From Thermoplasmata archaeon (lineage in GTDB: Archaea > Thermoplasmatota > Thermoplasmata > Lutacidiplasmatales > UBA184), in the NCBI GenBank assembly GCA_021798195.1, contig JAJZYH010000007.1, positions 39,171 through 71,652 on the forward strand: a stretch of DNA of 32,482 nucleotides. Reading direction: 5' to 3'. This document shows, in pieces, positions 30,380 through 32,482 of the stretch. Each line of letters starts with the position of its first letter. The stretch's first letter is position 1. The translations under genes and the position numbers were made by a program. Below the pieces are notes generated by a model, which saw only the letters and a list, made by a program, of their open reading frames with translations, was not told the origin of the DNA and searched no databases.

Positions 30380-31579
30380 ATGGCGATTTCGACCGACCTC
30401 AAGTGCGACGTACTGGTGGTGGGCGCAGGCCCCAGCGGCAGTATGACGGCCAAATGGGCCGCCAAGAACGGCGCCGACGTGATCATGATCGAGAAGCGCC
30501 AGGAGATCGGGTCCCCGGTCCGCTGCGGCGAGGGGATCTCCAAGTCCTGGCTCGCCGACGTGGGGATCACCCCCTCCTCCCGCTGGATCAACGTGGAGGT
30601 GGAGGGAGCCCGCATCTACTCCCCCTCGGAAAAGGTGATGGAGATCAACGAGAAGCATGCGGGGAACGAGGTGGGCTACGTGGTGGAGCGGGACGCCTTC
30701 GACAAGGCGCTCGCCATCGACGCGGCCAACGCCGGCACCACCATCCACCTGAAGACCCACGCCCTCGACGTCCTGCGGAAGGATGGACGGGTGACAGGGG
30801 TCAAGGCGAAGCAGTTCGGCCAGAAATTCGAGATCCACGCCTCGGTGGTGGTGGGCGCCGACGGGTTCGAGAGCCAGGTGGGGCGCTGGGCCGGGATCCC
30901 CACCAACCTGCAGATCCGGGACATGGACTCCTGCCTCCAGTACCGGATGACCAACGTGGACTCCGACGTCCGGTACTGCGACTTCTACCTGGGGAAGTGC
31001 GCCCCCGGGGGGTACGTGTGGGTCTTCCCCAAGGGGGATGGGCTCGCCAACGTGGGGATCGGGGTGCAGGTCTCGAAGCTCCACCATCCCGCCGAGGTGC
31101 GGGACTACCTGGACCGGTGGATCGCCCAGCACCCCGGCTACGCGAAGGGGAAGAAGATCGACATGGTGGGAGGCGGGGTCTCCATATCCCCTCCCATCAA
31201 GCAGTCCGTGGCGGACGGCGTGATGCTCGTGGGCGATGCGGCCCGGATGATCGATCCCCTCACCGGCGGGGGGATCGCCAACGGCTGCATCGCGGGAAAG
31301 ATCTGCGGCGAGGTGGCCGCACGCGCCGCGAAGTCCGGACGGACCTCCAAGGCGGACCTCATGGAGTACGACCGCCGGTGGCGGGCGGTCCTGGAGGAGA
31401 AGCTCCTCCGGAACTGGGTGGCCAAGGAGAAGCTGGTCTCCCTCCCCGACGAGACCTTCGACAAGATCATCGACGTCCTCTCCGGGGTGCGCCTCGAGAA
31501 GCTGAGCGTCCTCAACATCCTGAAGGCGGTCCGGGAGCGCTATCCCGAGGTCACCCAGGAATTCGAAAACCTCCTCTGA
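30380..31579 (+). CDS. Geranylgeranyl reductase (archaeal lipid chain saturation)
   Basis: It reduces the double bonds of geranylgeranyl chains in archaeal lipids (digeranylgeranylglycerol lipids) using FAD and reduced ferredoxin. The 399 residues show the FAD-binding CDVLVVGAGPSGSMTAKWAA (9-28), the family Cys in SPVRCGEGIS (Cys49), GYVWVFPKGDGLANVGIGV (the PxxYxWxFP region) and GDAARMIDPLTGGGIANG near the FAD. The length is normal. An AAGGAGG ribosome-binding site lies 7 nt before the ATG. The preceding ferredoxin is the likely electron donor. Its presence shows that the cell makes saturated isoprenoid lipids, which bears on the meaning of the AGPS-like operon upstream. Confidence 0.94.
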   Translation: MAISTDLKCDVLVVGAGPSGSMTAKWAAKNGADVIMIEKRQEIGSPVRCGEGISKSWLADVGITPSSRWINVEVEGARIYSPSEKVMEINEKHAGNEVGYVVERDAFDKALAIDAANAGTTIHLKTHALDVLRKDGRVTGVKAKQFGQKFEIHASVVVGADGFESQVGRWAGIPTNLQIRDMDSCLQYRMTNVDSDVRYCDFYLGKCAPGGYVWVFPKGDGLANVGIGVQVSKLHHPAEVRDYLDRWIAQHPGYAKGKKIDMVGGGVSISPPIKQSVADGVMLVGDAARMIDPLTGGGIANGCIAGKICGEVAARAAKSGRTSKADLMEYDRRWRAVLEEKLLRNWVAKEKLVSLPDETFDKIIDVLSGVRLEKLSVLNILKAVRERYPEVTQEFENLL

Positions 31580-31641
31580 GCTTCCCTCCCGGAGCGCGCC
31601 CGCGAGCACGGGATCCGGGCCGGTGGACTTTCGGCCCGGAG

Positions 31642-31651
31642 GTATGAATAG
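31642..31651 (+). promoter_or_regulatory. TATA-like box of the alpha/beta hydrolase gene
   Basis: GTATGAATAG, centred about 28 nt before the ATG at 31675, compatible with a leaderless transcript. Confidence 0.5.
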
Positions 31652-31674
31652 AGGTGCGGTGATTTCCCGCCCCG

Positions 31675-32482
31675 ATGCCCCCCGGCGGATCCCATCACGA
31701 GGTGAACGGTGTCCGCCTGTTCTGCGAGGAACGGGGCGAGGGGATCCCCCTGGTCCTCCTCCATTCCGGCTTCGCCGACCGTCGGATGTGGGACCGCGAG
31801 ATGGAGACCCTTTCCCGCGGCTACCGTGTGGTCCGGTACGATCGCCGGGGATTCGGGAGGTCGGACCCCTTCCCCGGCCCTTATAGCGACGCCCAGGACC
31901 TGGATGCGCTCCTCACGGACCTGGGGATCTCCGCCGCGGTCCTTGTGGCGAGCTCCAAGGGAGCCACGGCCGCGCTGGATCTCTCCCTCGCCCATCCGGA
32001 GAAAGTGGCCGCGCTGATCCTCGCGGGGCCGGTCGTGGAGGGGTGTGGGGTGCAAGGAGATCCCCAGGAACAACGGCTCACACAACTCCTGGAGCTACGG
32101 GAGATGGAGATCGCCCGTGCGGTCCAGCTGGAGGGAGTGGAGAGGGCCACGGACCTCCTTCTGGACCTCTGGGGGTCCCGGCTTTCGGCACCGGAGAGGG
32201 CCCGCATCCGGGAACTCGTCCTGGAGAATGCTCCCATGGCCCTGACCGGCGTGCGCCTCACCCTGCCCCCCGACCCTCCCACGTTCCAGAGGCTGGAGAG
32301 GGTGCGATGCCCCACGGAGCTCCTGGTGGGGGAGGCCGACGATCCTCTCATCCTCCACTGGGCCCGGGCCATGGCCTCCCGGCTTCCTCAGGGAAGGGCC
32401 ACCGTGATCCCGGATGCGGACCACCTGGTGAACCTGTCCCAGCCGGCGGCGTTCCAGGAACGGATCCTCTCCTGTCTCCACG
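31675..32482 (+). CDS. Alpha/beta hydrolase (3' end outside window)
   Basis: The frame from ATG 31675 stays open to the window end (269 residues seen). It has the hydrolase-fold order: LVLLHSGFADRRMWD (oxyanion HG-like region with Ser for Gly, about 27-40), VVRYDRRGFGRSD (52-64), the nucleophile elbow VLVASSKGATAAL (Ser94; A-x-S-x-G in place of G-x-S-x-G), a helical cap (about 125-195), and an acid/His pair LLVGEADDPL (Asp222 or 223) and DADHLVNL (His250). The visible part already ends at the usual last helix, so only a few residues should be missing. Its substrate is unknown; the family includes esterases, lactonases and haloperoxidases. Confidence 0.85.
   Translation, partial: MPPGGSHHEVNGVRLFCEERGEGIPLVLLHSGFADRRMWDREMETLSRGYRVVRYDRRGFGRSDPFPGPYSDAQDLDALLTDLGISAAVLVASSKGATAALDLSLAHPEKVAALILAGPVVEGCGVQGDPQEQRLTQLLELREMEIARAVQLEGVERATDLLLDLWGSRLSAPERARIRELVLENAPMALTGVRLTLPPDPPTFQRLERVRCPTELLVGEADDPLILHWARAMASRLPQGRATVIPDADHLVNLSQPAAFQERILSCLH

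Noticed and set aside
1-32482. CRISPR array, transposon, integrase or phage elements
   Set aside because: I saw no regularly spaced repeats, no terminal inverted repeats flanking a transposase and no integrase-like protein.

Overview
The window is a high-GC (about two-thirds or more G+C by eye) stretch of an archaeal chromosome, probably a euryarchaeal or Thermoplasmata-like lineage. The evidence is an archaeal-type RNase P RNA, a DUF2240 protein (a family known from Euryarchaeota), an archaeal mevalonate-pathway dehydratase (aconitase X type), a geranylgeranyl reductase with its own ferredoxin, and several genes that start about 25-30 nt after a TATA-like box with little or no leader. No rRNA, tRNA, CRISPR array, transposase or phage gene was found. 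The exact taxon cannot be fixed from the sequence; the high GC would fit soil or sediment Thermoplasmata.

Layout. 1-893: end of a secreted or surface PKD-domain protein. 1151-1475 (minus): RNase P RNA. 1575-2860: a HisA-like TIM-barrel protein overlapping a DUF2240 protein. 3132-5528: cytoplasmic GH15 glucoamylase-type enzyme. 5602-6537 (minus): helical protein of unknown function. 6785-7234: UspA. 7271-14392 (minus): a tight six-gene operon for a membrane complex related to hydrogenase-4/complex I. 14393-15010: intergenic, with a possible relic of a winged-helix gene. 15011-17119: K+-independent membrane pyrophosphatase. 17217-18401: phosphomevalonate dehydratase large subunit. 18402-20076: an orphan promoter, two small membrane proteins and a possible small ORF. 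20392-21324: isoaspartyl peptidase/asparaginase. 21389-22132: unknown. 21988-26332 (minus): three-gene operon of an AGPS-like flavoprotein, FAD glycerol-3-phosphate dehydrogenase and diacylglycerol-kinase-type lipid kinase. 26451-29993: operon of ABC exporter, flavin reductase and thioredoxin reductase. 30135-31579: ferredoxin and geranylgeranyl reductase. 31675-32482: alpha/beta hydrolase cut by the window end.

How they fit together. The most striking locus is the six-gene complex at 7271-14392. It has two antiporter-like subunits (HyfB and HyfF type), a HyfE-type and a HyfC/NuoH-type membrane subunit, a small subunit fused to a degenerate ferredoxin domain, and a large subunit that has lost all four Ni-Fe-coordinating cysteines. 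It therefore resembles the energy-converting-hydrogenase-related (Ehr) complexes and probably pumps ions using an electron reaction other than H2 chemistry. It is transcribed divergently from the membrane pyrophosphatase, a second ion pump. A second theme is lipid metabolism: phosphomevalonate dehydratase (isoprenoid precursors), ferredoxin plus geranylgeranyl reductase (saturation of archaeal lipid chains), and the AGPS-like/GlpD/lipid-kinase operon, which looks bacterial in content and raises the question of glycerol-3-phosphate-based ether lipid or alkylglycerol metabolism in an archaeon.
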